Positions 1 through 12,583 of a stretch of 64,000 nucleotides of DNA are shown here, piece by piece (positions within the stretch are counted from its first letter, which is position 1; each line of letters starts with the position of its first letter). Source of the DNA: Lytechinus variegatus (taxonomy: Eukaryota > Echinodermata > Echinoidea > Temnopleuroida > Toxopneustidae). Under the pieces are notes generated by a model. The model had not been told where the DNA came from. It searched no databases and saw only the letters and a list, made by a program, of their open reading frames with translations. Location: NCBI RefSeq assembly GCF_018143015.1, contig NC_054744.1:4833059-4897058 (forward strand), read 5' to 3'. The position numbers were made by a program, and so were the translations under genes.

Positions 1-173
1 CATCCTGATCGGAAAATACAGATAATAAACTAATCGTCTATTTTTTGAAACTTCACATGCCGCAGGTAAATGAAATCTGAAATGGATGTTTATACAGTAG
101 TATGCAGGTAGACTAATATCAAGAGAAGTCACACCAAATGTCGTATAATAATTGCAAGTCATGAAGCTACAAT

Positions 174-401
174 GGGTGATTTCAAGTCCGGTGTTGGCCT
201 TGGTGTTGGAATTTGGATTGCTTCCCCTAGCTCCAAAACTTATTCCGAGTTTGCAAAACTGATCCAGATCACGTTATTGACATCTCAACAACTAGCGAGT
301 GACTTTTAGGGACCATCTTCAATTTATGTTTGATGTTATAATCGTGTAAAAATTGACCTAACACCAACACCAAAAGGTCAACACTGAACTTGAAATCACC
401 C
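174..401. mobile_element. Short inverted-repeat element (MITE-like)
   Basis: Ends GGGTGATTTCAAGTCCGG and inverted GAACTTGAAATCACC, with GTTGGCCTTGGTGTTGG mirrored by CCAACACCAAAAGGTCAAC. No coding frame. Confidence 0.7.
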
Positions 402-1678
402 TGTTGCCGGTGTAGAAAAAAATAAGAAGCCATTACTGGGTTCAGATAGAATAGAATTGAACTGAGATTTACTTTTTATACCCATATATCACTGTGTTGA
501 AAATGTCTTCATTGTTTGCCAATGGTTATTCACCATGGATAAAAATGAGTAACTTGATCTAAATTAACAGTGTCATTGCACTGTTAGAAAATTTATACTT
601 TAAAAAAATCCCCCAAATTCCTACAGCAGCTAGAGTCTCGAGAGCACCTGTAATCTTACTGCACTGTGTAATCTTGTATACATATACATTTGTGCAAAAT
701 TACAGAAAATTGGTATTTGTTGTATGTAAACTTAACAAATTTATTGTAATTAAAACCTTTTCCCCCTTTTTTTTAACAGACCTGTTCTGTAAAATTGTAG
801 AAAATCTTTCCTGTTATAACAATTTACAGAATGATTTGGTTATTTCTTTCTGTAAATTTTTGTTAATTTTTCTTCTGAAAAATATTCTGTTTTTTTTAAG
901 GCAGGTGTGTAACATAGAATTCTCCTGCGTGTAAATTTAAAGTAACAATTAAGTAGATAGAAACAATATTTATTTACCATCTGCAAGCTGTATTCCACAA
1001 AATGTCCAAATCGATATGATGGCAAAGACTTGTTGATTATACCGCCTCATTTTGTGAAGTTGTCTTTCGCTTTCACACCTTTTTGCTTCAATTATGTGTC
1101 AATCGATAGGTCCAATGCGCGCAAACTCTATCAAGGATGTTGTGATTAGCGGATGTTCTAAGACTGGTGATGAAATTCTTCAAGATGAAACTCTCCGAGA
1201 TGAAAATATCCAAGATAACAGATATCAAGATCACTAAGACATGCGCAAGATACTTCTAAGATATCAAAGCAACTTCGGCGGATTAGAATGATATTCAAGA
1301 GGCCTCACGTGTGGATTTGTAGAAAATGAAGTTATGAATGGCGCTGAAAGTTGGCTCCAAACTATAAACATTTCCAGTCATCAAGCAATGGGTTGGGGTA
1401 ACGCTGTAAAGAAATTTAAATGCCTGATGATGCACGAGACAAACCAACCAATCATGTGTCTTTCACACTGTGCTTTCAACTTCAACTTCCAGATGGAAGT
1501 TGGTTAAAGATTAAGAAACTAGTCAGACACGAGATGACGTCGATGCCTTGCCAATACCCCCACCCCCACACACATTGTTTTCATATTATTGTTTTCTGCT
1601 TTTGTCTTCTTAAAATATTCTTATGCACTGATTCGTCTGAATGTCTCGTTCGTTCTTTCTTCTTCCCATACCATCCCC
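402..1678. other. No gene seen
   Basis: AT-rich unique-looking sequence. Around 1170-1240 there is a loose GATGAAA/CAAGAT repetition. Open frames at 674-934 and 1420 onwards lack coding character. Confidence 0.6.
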
Positions 1679-2095
1679 TCTGTCTCTATCTATCTGTCAA
1701 TCTATCTATCTATTTATCTATCTCTCTATCTTTCTATCTCCCTCTCTGTCTGTCTATCTATCTATCTATCTTTCTATCATTATATCTATTTATCTTTCTT
1801 TCTATCTATCTATCTATCTTTCCATCTATCTATCCATATATCTATCTATTTTTCTTTCTCTCTTTCTTTCTTTCTTTCTTTCTTTTTATCTATCTATCTA
1901 TCCATCCATCCATTTATCCATCCTTTCTTTCTATCTATCTATCTATCTGTCTTTCTATCTATCTATCATTACATCTATCTTTCTTTCTATCTATCTATCT
2001 ATCTATCTTCCATCTATCTATCCATATATCTAGCTATTTTTCTTTCTATCTTTCTATCTATCTATCTATCTCACCATCTGTTTATGTATCTATTA
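1679..2095. repeat. TATC/TTTC tetranucleotide microsatellite
   Basis: About 400 bp of (CTAT)n and (CTTT)n with interruptions. It yields artificial open frames in all plus-strand frames (SIYLSIYLS-like). Confidence 0.97.
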
Positions 2096-2355
2096 TTTAT
2101 TTCTATCAGCTTATTCCATCTTAATTGTTATACCTCTCCTTCTGAATGTATATCTGTCTGAAAGTGTTATGGCCATACTGTTGCAAGAATTTCAGGGAAA
2201 TCTTTCCCTCTGTTTTCTTATTATTAGTTGCAGGTTTCCTATACCAGCCTGGCGGTGAAGACAGCATAATTAATCCTGGTTACGTCATTTGTCTGAATTC
2301 ATGATCTTAATCATCTCCTGTACATTTCCCTTTGGTCATTAAAAGATTCCCTCAA

Positions 2356-2730
2356 AGCACACACACAAACACACACACACTTTAACATCAGTCACACACC
2401 AAAACTTGATATATCCTCTTAAAAGAACTATATATACACAGAACAAGGCAAATGTAAAACACCAACACCTCCCACAAATATCGTCTACATTCATTTCTCT
2501 GTAGATAAACGAAAACACACGCGCACACTTCACACGCGCCCACCCACCCCACAAAATAATATCCTTCGTGTATTTTTTGTATACACAAAACAACACAACC
2601 CACCCACGCACACAAACATCACCCCCCACCTGATATCCTACTACATTAATTCATCTACATAGTTTTATCGAACAGAACACGCACACTCACAAACACACTC
2701 ACACATACACACACATCTCCCACCTCCCAC
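2356..2730. repeat. CA-rich region
   Basis: Short (CA)n and CACACG tracts at 2356-2381, 2512-2550 and 2678-2715 in an A/C-rich stretch. No gene seen. Confidence 0.8.
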
Positions 2731-4662
2731 ACTTTATAATGAAATAGTAATATAATTCCCTCATAATTAATGCGAAAATGAACCCTGTATCACTCCTTGA
2801 ATATGTGTGGTCGCCAATCTTGCAACCTATTTTAGTTCTTTGAACATGCTTAGCGATCGTCAAATCTGCACAAATTGATATATTCTGTACTTAATAAATA
2901 ACATACAGCGGGGATAGTGAATGCGTGACATACTCTCATTTGCAGATAATCCGTGTTGTGTATTTTGCGACATTGGGCAAAGCTTTGAGATTTCCTAAAT
3001 TTCTTCATCCGCTTTAAAAATATTCATCGAGACATGCTGGTTCGATTTGTCTGTTTTATTATTGAGACCCCCACTTTTTGTAGGGGTGACGTGACCTTTA
3101 AAATTTGTAGGTGTAGCATTTATAAGTTGGGCTCTGACCCGACACAAATATATATATATATTACTGGACATGATCCAAAATATTATTGGCCCGTCCTTCT
3201 TGGATAAAATAAGACCTTAATCCCTATGCGATGCTCCTTGGAATGCCAAACACTAGAAATATATTTAGAGTATGTGCATAAATCATCAAGCGTCGATTTT
3301 ATCCTATTCAGTGGGTCATTCACCTGGCTTTGCCCTCTTTAATCACCACAACAAAATGTTACATTAGAAACATGAATGATATTTTTTCATTTGATTGAAT
3401 AAACAAAATTAAATTATCATGCCTATCATTTTCCAATCATGTGATCAATTATTATTTTAGTTAACTTATTCAATACCTCTCATGCCATTACATTTTAAGA
3501 TTTTTTAATTAATTTCTATAAACACTTTTTTTGTTTTAATATTTGAAACAATAAGTTCCATTTTACTTTATCTTTTTCTTCCGGTATACATATTAACGCT
3601 CTATGTTGAGTTTGCACTTATTTCAATTTTGATGTTTTAACTAGTTTTGTACACTATATCTATCTTTTGTACCCCTGTAAATTGTACGCATTTCAGCGTC
3701 TTGGATGCGAAGTACAATAATAACAAACCATTTTCAATTTAACTTTATTCAATTCAAGTTACTGTTTCAGACAATGACTTGTTTTGATTTAATTAATTTC
3801 TTAATTCACCCGAAGTAAAAATTTTTGCTTAAATAATATTCATTTACACAACGTCTATTTTTTTCATTTGATTCAGTTATATTATTAAGGTTTGCTTGAA
3901 CAGACCATTTATCTATTTTGTTTAATTACCTTTATTTGATTCCCTTCTGTGATCTATCATGTCAAACACATGGATCTTTATAAAGTTTATTGTTATTTTA
4001 TCAGTCACAGTTGGCATAATACCATTGTTATTTTTTCCAAATAATTCAATTAATCATCTGTGTCTTACCTTTGTTCACTTAAACTATTTTTTTTTTTTTT
4101 GGGGGGGGGTAAACTGAACATTTTCAGCCTGCGAGCTTTCTATTTGATAAACCACTTCCATTCATTTAAAAAAAGTCGCTCTAACAGTAAAGGATATGTC
4201 GAGCCGAACCACGTGACATGCGCATATCAACCTAATATTCAACATGGCGCCCAAAACTTTGTCATCTGTGTGTGGCATTGCTATTTTTCCCTTTTATAGC
4301 CTCTTCATTAGAAATGAATTATTTCACACGCTAAATTATCAGCGATTTCGGGCAAATAAATCGTCTGTAACAGCATGGGTGGTTTAACTGTCTGGCGTGG
4401 TTCTTGTGAGCATGGAAGAACTTAGGAAATGGACACTATTAAAATCGAGCATGTGTCTGGTGAACTACAAGCAGGTGGAATGAACAATGATAGATAAGGT
4501 ACGATCCGTTTTGTGACTTAATTCTCTCTGTTTGTCATTACTTTCTCTGCCTGATATCTAAGTATTTTTTTTTTCATATTTCAAATAAAACATATCTGCA
4601 CATCATTTTTTTTTGTAAAGAAATCGAAATTAACATCGATTTGACTTAATGAAACATATTGT
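2731..4662. other. No gene seen
   Basis: AT-rich, with an (AT)n tract near 3152 and a T run next to a G run at 4090. No coding, RNA or element structure recognised. Confidence 0.6.
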
Positions 4663-4893
4663 TATTAATATCATCATTCTTATCATTATTGTTATTATTG
4701 TTATCATCATTATCATTTATATTGTTATTATTATTATTATTATCATTATCATTAATATTGTTATCATTATTATCATTATTATTATCGTCATTATCATCAT
4801 CATCATCACCACCACCAACATCATCATCATCACCACCACCACCATCATCATCACCACCACCATCATCATCATCATCACCATCATCACCACCAC

Positions 4894-4928
<35 letters not shown>

Positions 4929-5014
4929 CCACCATCATCATCATCATCACCACCACCACCATCATCATCATCACCACCACCATCATCATCACCACCAACA
5001 TCATCATCATCATC

Positions 5015-5045
<31 letters not shown>

Positions 5046-5098
5046 CCACCACCACCACCACCATCATCATCATCACCACCACCATCACCATCATCATA
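4663..5098. repeat. ATT to CAT/CAC trinucleotide array
   Basis: Begins as (TTA/TCA)n and becomes (CAT)n with (CAC)n blocks. All long open frames across it are repeat translations. Confidence 0.97.
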
Positions 5099-6009
5099 TA
5101 CAATTCAATCATTCCTCTTTATTTTGATACCTAATATGAGACGAACACTTCAGGCATTACTGAGCAAAACGTGTTTGAGATTTTAATATAAAAAACACGT
5201 TGCACAGAAAAAAATGGACAAGAATGGTTCGTGATATGACGACCGAGCTTATTTGACGATTAGCTCATTAGTATTTCTTTTGTATTTTTGTTTAGTTTCT
5301 ATCACTGATCCCTGAAATGGGAATGGATTCAGAGTCATCCGTTGGGTTTGTGCGAAAATCGTTTCTGATATTCCTCAATATTTATTTTTTTTAGTAATCT
5401 TCCATGCGTGAACGATTTGCTATAAGCTGTTGGTCTCAAATTAAAGACGAGATTCCATGCACCATGTGTATCAAATAAAACATATTTATTATAAAACCTA
5501 TCTCTGAAAACGGGTAACTTATTTTTGTGGGACGCACTGTATTAATCTACGTTCTTCTTTTTCATTTCTTACATTTAATATTACGCAGCCATAATATTAT
5601 ACTCAAATTTCATTTGAATTTATTTTAAGTGAGCTATTTAGGTGAGTGTGCGTGGGTGCATTGCTTTGTTTACGTATGCATGGTATGTGCATGTGTGTAT
5701 GGGTCTTAAGGTGGGTGTGTGTATGTTGAAGCTTGATGCAAAATGGGATGCAATGACAATACGTGTATTTCGATTGTCATCATCATCATCATCATCATCG
5801 TTAATCTTTTAATCCTATTTTTAGGCATGAAATCAATTTTTTCTTTTAAAAATTATTTTTGAAAAATACGTGGTAGGAAAGTCACATTCTCTCTAAGAAA
5901 ATCGTAGTAGATGTGATAAAACCACACTAATTGGTAGCTCTGATACCTCCAAAAAGTTGTGTGTTTTTTTGTCAACTCATTGTGAACTTTCACGATGACC
6001 CAGAAAACT
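5099..6009. other. No gene seen
   Basis: AT-rich, a GTGTGTG-rich patch at 5643-5730 and a short (CAT)n at 5777-5800. Confidence 0.6.
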
Positions 6010-6180
6010 TGTCGACCCCGGTTCGATTACTGGCTTGAGTGACCCAGCGATGACCTGGGTAGTATGAACATGGCGGGGCCAAGGCGAAGAATTCATCGGA
6101 CCCTTGACATTCCACATCACTCGGACCGGTCTGCAGACACCAATGAAACATGTAGACATATGTATAGCCCATAACCTAAT
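6010..6180 (+). mobile_element. SINE-like fragment with B box only
   Basis: CCCGGTTCGATTACTGG is a good B box followed by an unrelated body, but no A box is visible upstream, so the 5' part is lost or degraded. Confidence 0.45.
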
Positions 6181-6303
6181 CATATAGCCCATAATAATGA
6201 TAATAAAAAGAAAACATTACACCTCTTCTAAGTAGCATTAAAGGTATGATGTTACTTTTAAGGTCAAACAAGTACATGGAGTATAAGCATTGTGGTGAAA
6301 TGG

Positions 6304-7063
6304 GAAAAAAAAGTTTTCAGTCCCTTGCTTTGGTGACATTTTTTAAATTTTTTTATAAAAAAGTTTTCGGTCCTTGCTTTGGTGACATTTTGTAAATTTT
6401 GTTAAAAAAAGTTTTCGGTCCCTTGCTTTGGTGACATTTTGTATTATTTTGTTAAAAAAAAGTTTTCGGTCCCTTGCTTTGGTGACATTTTGTATTATTT
6501 TGTTTAAAAAAAAGTTTTCGGTCCCTTGCTTTGGTGACATTTTGTATTATTTTGTTAAAAAGAGTTTTCGGTCCCTTGCTTTGACATTTTGTATTATTTT
6601 GTTGAAAAAAAGTTTTCGGTCCCTTGCTTTGGTGACATTTTGTATTATTTTGTTAAAAACAAGTTTTCGGTCCCTTGCTTTGGTGACATTTTGTACTATT
6701 TTGGTAAAAAAAAGTTTTCGGTCCCTTGCTTTGGTGACATTTGTATTATTTTGTTAAAAAAAAGTTTTCGGTCCCTTGCTTTGGTGACATTTTGTATCAT
6801 TTTGTTAAAAAAAAGTTTTCGGTCCCTTGCTTTTGTGACATTTTGTATTATTTTGTTAAAAAAAAGTTTTCGGTCCCTTGCTTTGGTGACATTTTGTATT
6901 ATTTTGTTTAAAAAAAGGTTTTCGGTCCCTTGCTTTGGTGACATTTTGTATCATTTTGTTAAAAAAATGTTCGGTCCCTTGCTTTGGTGACATTTTGTAC
7001 TATTTTGTTGAAAAAAAGGTTTTCGGTCCCTTGCCTTGGTGACATTTTGTATTATTTTGTTAA
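6304..7063. repeat. ~50-bp minisatellite, about 15 units
   Basis: The unit contains TTTTCGGTCCCTTGCTTTGG, then TGACATTTTGTATTATTTTG and an A run. The A run varies in length, which shifts frame between units and produces long artificial open frames on both strands. The first three units are the most divergent. Confidence 0.95.
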
Positions 7064-7096
7064 TCTGATACTTTGGTCATTGATTGTCTGTTAATC

Positions 7097-7757
7097 GGGG
7101 GTGGATCCAGGATTTCTTAAGGGGGAGGGGCAAAATTTTCAAACACAAAAAAAATCAACCACAAATTAAGGATATTTCGTACTAAAAAAAAATTGACAAG
7201 ATAAAAAAAAAGGAAAAAACCTCTGCTTTAATGGTATTTTTACATTACAAATTTTAATTTTGCTTCTCCATCTGTACGCCACCGCTTATCTACCCCACTC
7301 ACATGACTCTTGAAACTTTTAGCACGTATGATTTTTCTTACAAGTTTTCTTCCTATGAGTAGTAACATCTAAAAATGAGAAAATTGTTTTCTTGTTTTGA
7401 TGGGGCACTTGTTAACATAAATATAAAACGGGTCCTTTTAAGGTTTGAAAGGGGCACAGACCACGTTTGTGAGGGGCACTTTTCTTGAGTAAAAAGGGGC
7501 ACTGATTCGAGAAAGGGCACTTACAAGAAGGCAAGGGGGCACTTACTCACACACAAAAAACGGGTCCCTCTCAGGTGAAAGGGACACAGAAAACGTTTGA
7601 GAAGGGGAGGGGGTTGTAAAACTTGGGACTTGTACGAGAAAGGGCACTTGGTATCGACCAAAACGGTTCCTCCTCCGGTGAAAAGGGCACAGTATTTTTT
7701 GAGGGGACATGCTTTAAAAAGTAGGGAGCACTGTGCCCCCCGGGATCGCCACCCCTG
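7097..7757. mobile_element. GGGGTGGATCCAG-ended element (copy A, no core array)
   Basis: Ends GGGGTGGATCCAGG and inverted CGGGATCGCCACCCC. The interior repeats GGGGCACTT and GTGAAAGGGGCACAG words and lacks the GCGAGC cores. Confidence 0.65.
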
Positions 7758-8244
7758 TATCGTGAGGTAAATGATCAATAAAATGCAAGTTTAAAAAAAC
7801 GAAAATTGAAAATGTTTTTATTGTATCTTAATTACATCAACTTACAATATATTTTGTCCTTGACTATTATTTTTGTTGCACGTAATTTCTACTGTATTAG
7901 ACTTCTACCTTGAACTTTCTTTTTTTTGTTACTCCCCCTTCTAATTTTGTCTGGTTTTCGTCTGTGCAATAATTATCCCTTCCAAAGTTCAACCTCGTGA
8001 GAGCTTAACAAAAAAAAAAGAAAGAAGTTTGTATTGGAAAAAAATACAACTCTACTGAATAAGTCCTAATTTAAGGCCAAAAGTTGTTGTTGTTATTTTG
8101 AATAGGCAAACTAGTCAGTTTTGGCTATTGTTGCCTTATAAATATGCTTTTCTTTTTTTTTCCAAAATTTGATAATTTCTTTGTTCAAATTATGTCAGTT
8201 CGAAAAGTAAAAGAAAGAAAGGAAAGAAAAGTTCTCAGGAAATT
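7758..8244. other. No gene seen
   Basis: AT-rich with T and A runs; no feature recognised. Confidence 0.55.
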
Positions 8245-8760
8245 GTGCAAGACCACCTCTCCTGCCCTGTATTAGTACGTTATCCTGACAAGCCCGCTGT
8301 CATTACTAGTTTTCACAAAGAACATATATATCAGTTTTCTTCAGCAAATACTAGTACTCTCCTCGCCGCCATGATTCTCCCCCCCCCCCTTTCTTATCCC
8401 TCGGCAGAGTCGTTCTCCGGATGCAGGGCATCCTCCCATGGAACCATTGTGACTCGACCCGACACATAATCGCCTCCTCCCAGAGGTGGAGTTTCGCCCG
8501 AATGATTGGGAGGTTTGAAAGTCCCGGCTCGTGAGATGGTTCCGACCACAGGCATTTCTTCCAGGAAAGCAGGGTGGCAGCTGTTCTAGTGAAGACGTCA
8601 GACCAGACAGTGAACTTGGATCACCCTGTGTGGCTGCAGGCGTGGACACCGCGACATCGAGTTGTCGATTTTTATTGCGCTCCCAGGGTCCCTGACTCTT
8701 TCCCGCCCCTGACCCCTCCCAAGCTCTCGGCACCGTCAATGAGGCTGCTCGTTGATTTAT
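8245..8760. other. GC-rich island of unknown nature
   Basis: Clearly richer in G+C than its surroundings, with open frames on both strands (8341-8739 minus, 8574-8942 plus). Neither product resembles a protein I know. It could be an exon, a regulatory CpG-rich patch, or an old element. Confidence 0.35.
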
Positions 8761-8860
8761 TTCAAATCAAGCGTGTTCTTGTTGTTATTGGTGCAGCCAC
8801 GGGGCATACAAATTCTACTATCTCTTTCTTATCAGTTTTTTCTCTCTCTCTTACTGTCAA

Positions 8861-9090
8861 AACTGTGGTGTTAAAACTCACACCAATTGGTGTTAATAGA
8901 GGACCACACCCTGAGGTGTTAAAATTACACCCTAGAGATTGAACATAACACCAAAGAGTGTAAATGTAACAACCAAAGGTGTTGTAATAACACCTATAGG
9001 TGTAAAACAAACACCACCAATTTAACACCGGTGTAAAATAACTGGTGTGGTCCTCTATGTACACCGGTTAACACCACAGTTTGTGCTGTG
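8861..9090 (+). mobile_element. GTGTTAA-rich inverted-repeat element, copy 1
   Basis: The ends are TACTGTCAAAACTGTGGTG and inverted CACCACAGTTTGTGCTGTG. The interior is dense in GGTGTTA/TAACACC and contains AGAGGACCACACC near both ends. A second copy in reverse lies at 63331-63559. Confidence 0.82.
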
Positions 9091-9224
9091 TTCCTTCTCC
9101 CTTTTCTCCTCCCATTCTTCTTCTCCTCCTCCTTCATCCTATCTTTTTTCTCCACCGTTTCCTCCTCCATTCATGCATTTCAGTCTCTCTCTCTATGAGG
9201 ATCGTTCCTAGTCCGCACCCTTAT

Positions 9225-9412
9225 ACGCCACAACTTCCATACACAACTGGGCGCTGTGGCGTGTGCCTGTGATCCAAGCTGTGGGGAAGTTACAAATTGA
9301 TGCAGAGGTTCGAGCCCTAGTCACGTCTTTCGGATGGTGACGTAAAAGGTCGTTCCCGGACGTAAATAAACATATCTGATTGACACACGTCTGACAAAAC
9401 TCAAATCCACAC
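9225..9412 (+). mobile_element. tRNA-derived SINE
   Basis: TGGCGTGTGCCTGTGATCC resembles an A box and GAGGTTCGAGCCC is a clear B box. It is followed by CGTCTTTCGGATGGTGACG and AAAAGGTCGTTCCCG, a body module found in many metazoan SINEs. It ends in a CA-rich tail. Confidence 0.72.
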
Positions 9413-9689
9413 AATCACACACACGCACGCACCCTTATATTCTCGTCCGGCTACTGAATATTAAAGAATGGACTGTGTTAGTTTGTTCGGCCTAATTAGA
9501 CTTGTGTTATCACAATCCCTTTATTCAATTATTATCTAACTGGACATATGCAATGTCATGATCCAATCAGTTTTTAATTCGTAATATTTGTTAATTAATT
9601 ATTTTATGTAATATTCGTAGTCTTTAAACGAAATGCTTTCAGATCAATTTTAATAATGTCTAGCTTATTTACCGCCAGTATATCTCTCA

Positions 9690-10738
9690 GGGGCGGATCC
9701 AGCTTTCGCCAATAGGGGGGGGGGGGCCGAAAAATATTTTCATCAACATTTTTTTTCGATTGGCCGTTATAATCTGATTTTTTTGTTGGTTTTTCAGAGG
9801 GCAGTCCTAACTAAAGACTGAAGTTTTAAGTATTTATGTTAGTTTTTATTGTTATAAACAAGTCAAGGTGTCTCATGTGGTCTTAATATATTATGCGAGC
9901 GCGAAGCGCGAGCTAATTTTTTTTTATATTTTATGTCCTTAGACCTGAAGATTCTGAGATTTTATAATCATGAAAAAAGATAAGTATGCGACTAAACAAT
10001 CCGACTAAACAATTATAGTAACGTGAAAAGGGACTCAATTAGGTCTATTTTTTAGTGATTAATGAAGAGGATACAACTATCACCAATAAATAATGAGAGT
10101 GCGAAGCGCAAAATTTTTGATATTCCGACCTGAAAACTGGACAGTCGTTTTTACTTAAATAAAGGAAAAGCTGTGTTTCTCAAACAATTAAATGTGAGCG
10201 CGAAAGCACGAGCTTAATTTTTTGATATACTGACATGATAAAGGAGCATTTTGACAAATTTTGGTAAGAATTTCCAAAGAGGATAGGTAACTCACAAATC
10301 AAACAATGCGAGCGCGCAGCGCGAGCTGAAAATTTTGATATAAACAATTTGTTTGAATCAAACAAAATAATGAAAGCTTGATGTGCGAGCTAAAATATTT
10401 TGTGCAAATTGATTTAAGAACTGGATATATACGTGCCATTTAGTCCTCTTGAATGGGATTCATTACACAGGCAATGCGAGCGCGAAGCGCGAGCGAAATT
10501 TTTTATGTAAAGTCTATTTTCCAATTCTTCCCCTCAACTTTTTCTTGTTTCCTTTCGGGGTCGGGCCGGCCGTTACGAGGCTGTAAATTACACATCATGG
10601 GTATGATACCTCTTTCTTACTCTCCTTTCTGTTTTTCATAGTTTCTATCAAGTTAATAAGTACACATTTTTTTTCAGGTTGTCAAAAAATAGGGGGGGGG
10701 GCCGGGGCCGGCTCGGCCCCCTCCTGGATCTGCGCCTG
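9690..10738. mobile_element. GGGGCGGATCCAG-ended element with GCGAGCGCGAAGCGCGAGC array (copy B)
   Basis: The ends are inverted (GGGGCGGATCCAGC on the left, CTGGATCTGCGCC on the right), each followed inward by a G run. Inside, the palindromic 19-base core recurs at about 9895, 10194, 10307 and 10477, with decayed copies at 10094 and 10374. The cores are spaced about 100 bp apart and separated by AT-rich sequence with TGAAAATTTTGATAT and GACCTGAAAA words. Confidence 0.82.
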
Positions 10739-11203
10739 CGACTCTATTATTCCAATCTGATTGTACACCAGGAAACGCTTCTGACTATAGGCCTACGTCA
10801 TATTTTTTCATCGATTTAAGGATTTGTTCATTATATTTGTTTTTTTAATAGATATAGTTAATTATTTGAAATTAATATACGTGAAATTTTAAACAAACTG
10901 ACAGTATACAAGACGAATAATTAACACACATGCTACCCATGTTTTCATAAAGTCATAATAGCACATGCATGAATCATAGTTGTTATTCCTTCATTTTTTG
11001 TTTTCGTCATTTGGAATACATTTTGCCAATTCGTTTAATGTTTCCTTCAAATTGTTACTACAATGGCATACACACGAGTCATTTCCCAGACACACAATTC
11101 ACCTTCGGTTAATATTTCGTGTTACTTATTTTGTAATTATATGTGTCATTGATTGAACATTCTTTTTTGTGTTGCCTTGTAAATACATTGCAATTCGGCC
11201 TTT
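10739..11203. other. No gene seen
   Basis: AT-rich sequence between two elements. Confidence 0.55.
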
Positions 11204-11352
11204 CCTTGGTCACATTTGCTCTACGGCGAGTCGAAAACAGCCGCTTTATTAATTTTAATTCAATAAAAACCTATTTGTAGTATGTACAAAATATGTTAAA
11301 ACGGCTGTTTTCGACTCGCCTTACGTCCACCGTAGAGCAAATGTGACCAAGG
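11204..11352. mobile_element. 149-bp MITE with long inverted ends
   Basis: CCTTGGTCACATTTGCTCTA and GGCGAGTCGAAAACAGCCG recur inverted at the right end, with a short ACGTCCA insertion in the right arm, around a 60-bp AT-rich loop. Almost the whole element forms a hairpin. Confidence 0.85.
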
Positions 11353-11894
11353 TATTAGTCGCGATGATGTCTTGATTTTTTTATTAATAAATCATTTATC
11401 TATCTTATTGGAATCGTTTACCTGGCTCCTTTCAGTCCCTCTAAAATGATATATCTCTAATTTATTTTTCTATTATTCCATCTTGTCTTTAAGTCTTGGT
11501 AGGAAGAGCTCCGAGTGGTGATAAATTTGTTTTCTTTCCTTTTCTACTTTTTGAGGGGTGTTTCAGAGAATTTTTGAAGAAAAGTTAATCCCCTATGTGA
11601 GCACCTGGTCAGTCCTATATTCATTGCTGTACAGCCACAATTGATATCTTTTATAATCATATCTATCAAAATCTCCATTTTATTTGGAGGAGTTTTGGAT
11701 CTCGTCCAATTCTTCTCTCTCCTTCTCCAAGCACACTCTCACCCTATCTTTCCATTTGTTTGTCTCCCTCTTAATTTCCCTCTCTCCTGCTTATCATCTC
11801 TCTCTCTTTCTTCATCTGTACGTCTCTGTCTCTATCGCATTTTATGTATCTATTCCCTTTCATCCAATTCCTGGCTAAGTTTCTGTTTCTGTTT

Positions 11895-11992
11895 ATGGTA
11901 ACTCCTGTAGGAACTCGGCAGGACAGCATTTTGCTGGTAAACGCCAAGCTGGTATATAACCAATTACCTAGGAAACATTTACCTAGGAAACA
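11895..11992 (-). mobile_element. SINE 3' fragment
   Basis: Matches the distal part of the 61.3-kb SINE, sharing GTAGGAACTCGGCAG and AAGCTGGTATATAACCAAT. The tRNA-like head is missing. Confidence 0.7.
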
Positions 11993-12157
11993 TAAGTCAA
12001 TATAAAATGGAAACACATATGACAATTAAATTGAAATAATTATTATTGTAAAGATACTTAATACATGTATCATTCTAAAAGCTTACAAATAAAATGAAAG
12101 ATCTGGTAGGTAAACATAAGAATATTCAGATCAAATTCAAATTTCATGCAAATTACC

Positions 12158-12583
12158 CTCACTCACTCACTATTTATTTTGTTTATTGTTTGAATTAAAC
12201 AATATTTCATTTTTTTGTATAGATTTGACAACAAGGACAAACTTGATTGAACCATATACATGAAGTATTAAACAATGCTAATTCCACATGTTCAGGGAGG
12301 AGTTATTCGTTGTATCACTTGACAATGAGGAGAAAATTAGAATATTCCCTATTTCATATAATAAAATACAAAAGAAATAGTGAGTGGATGACGTCATAAG
12401 TCTCCTCATTTGCATACCCCCCAGGATGTGCATATAAGTGTTTTGTAAAATAAAGCAAAACTTTCAAATAGCATAACTTTCTTATTTCACATCCGATTTT
12501 GATGAAATTTTCAGTGTTATGTTTGTTGGAGTTTTCTCTTTTTATTCAAGTCAACTTTTTGTTGGAGTGGACTTGTCCTTTAA
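12158..12583. mobile_element. Same family, 5'-truncated copy
   Basis: Contains the CTCACTCACTATTTATTTTG centre, the ACATCCGATTTTGATGAAAT arm and the GTGGACTTGTCCTTTAA end. The left arm is missing. Confidence 0.78.

Noticed and set aside
1420-2161. Long overlapping plus-strand open frames of Ser/Tyr/Leu/Ile-rich sequence
   Set aside because: They are translations of the TATC/TTTC microsatellite in all three frames.
4649-5186. Open frames of Ile/Thr, Ser/Pro or Met/Val runs
   Set aside because: They are translations of the trinucleotide array on both strands. The same applies at 14806-15464, 17812-18156 and 18311-18722.
6343-6990. Open frames with a repeated RSLALVTFCIILLKKS motif
   Set aside because: They are minisatellite translations; the A-run joints shift frame from unit to unit.
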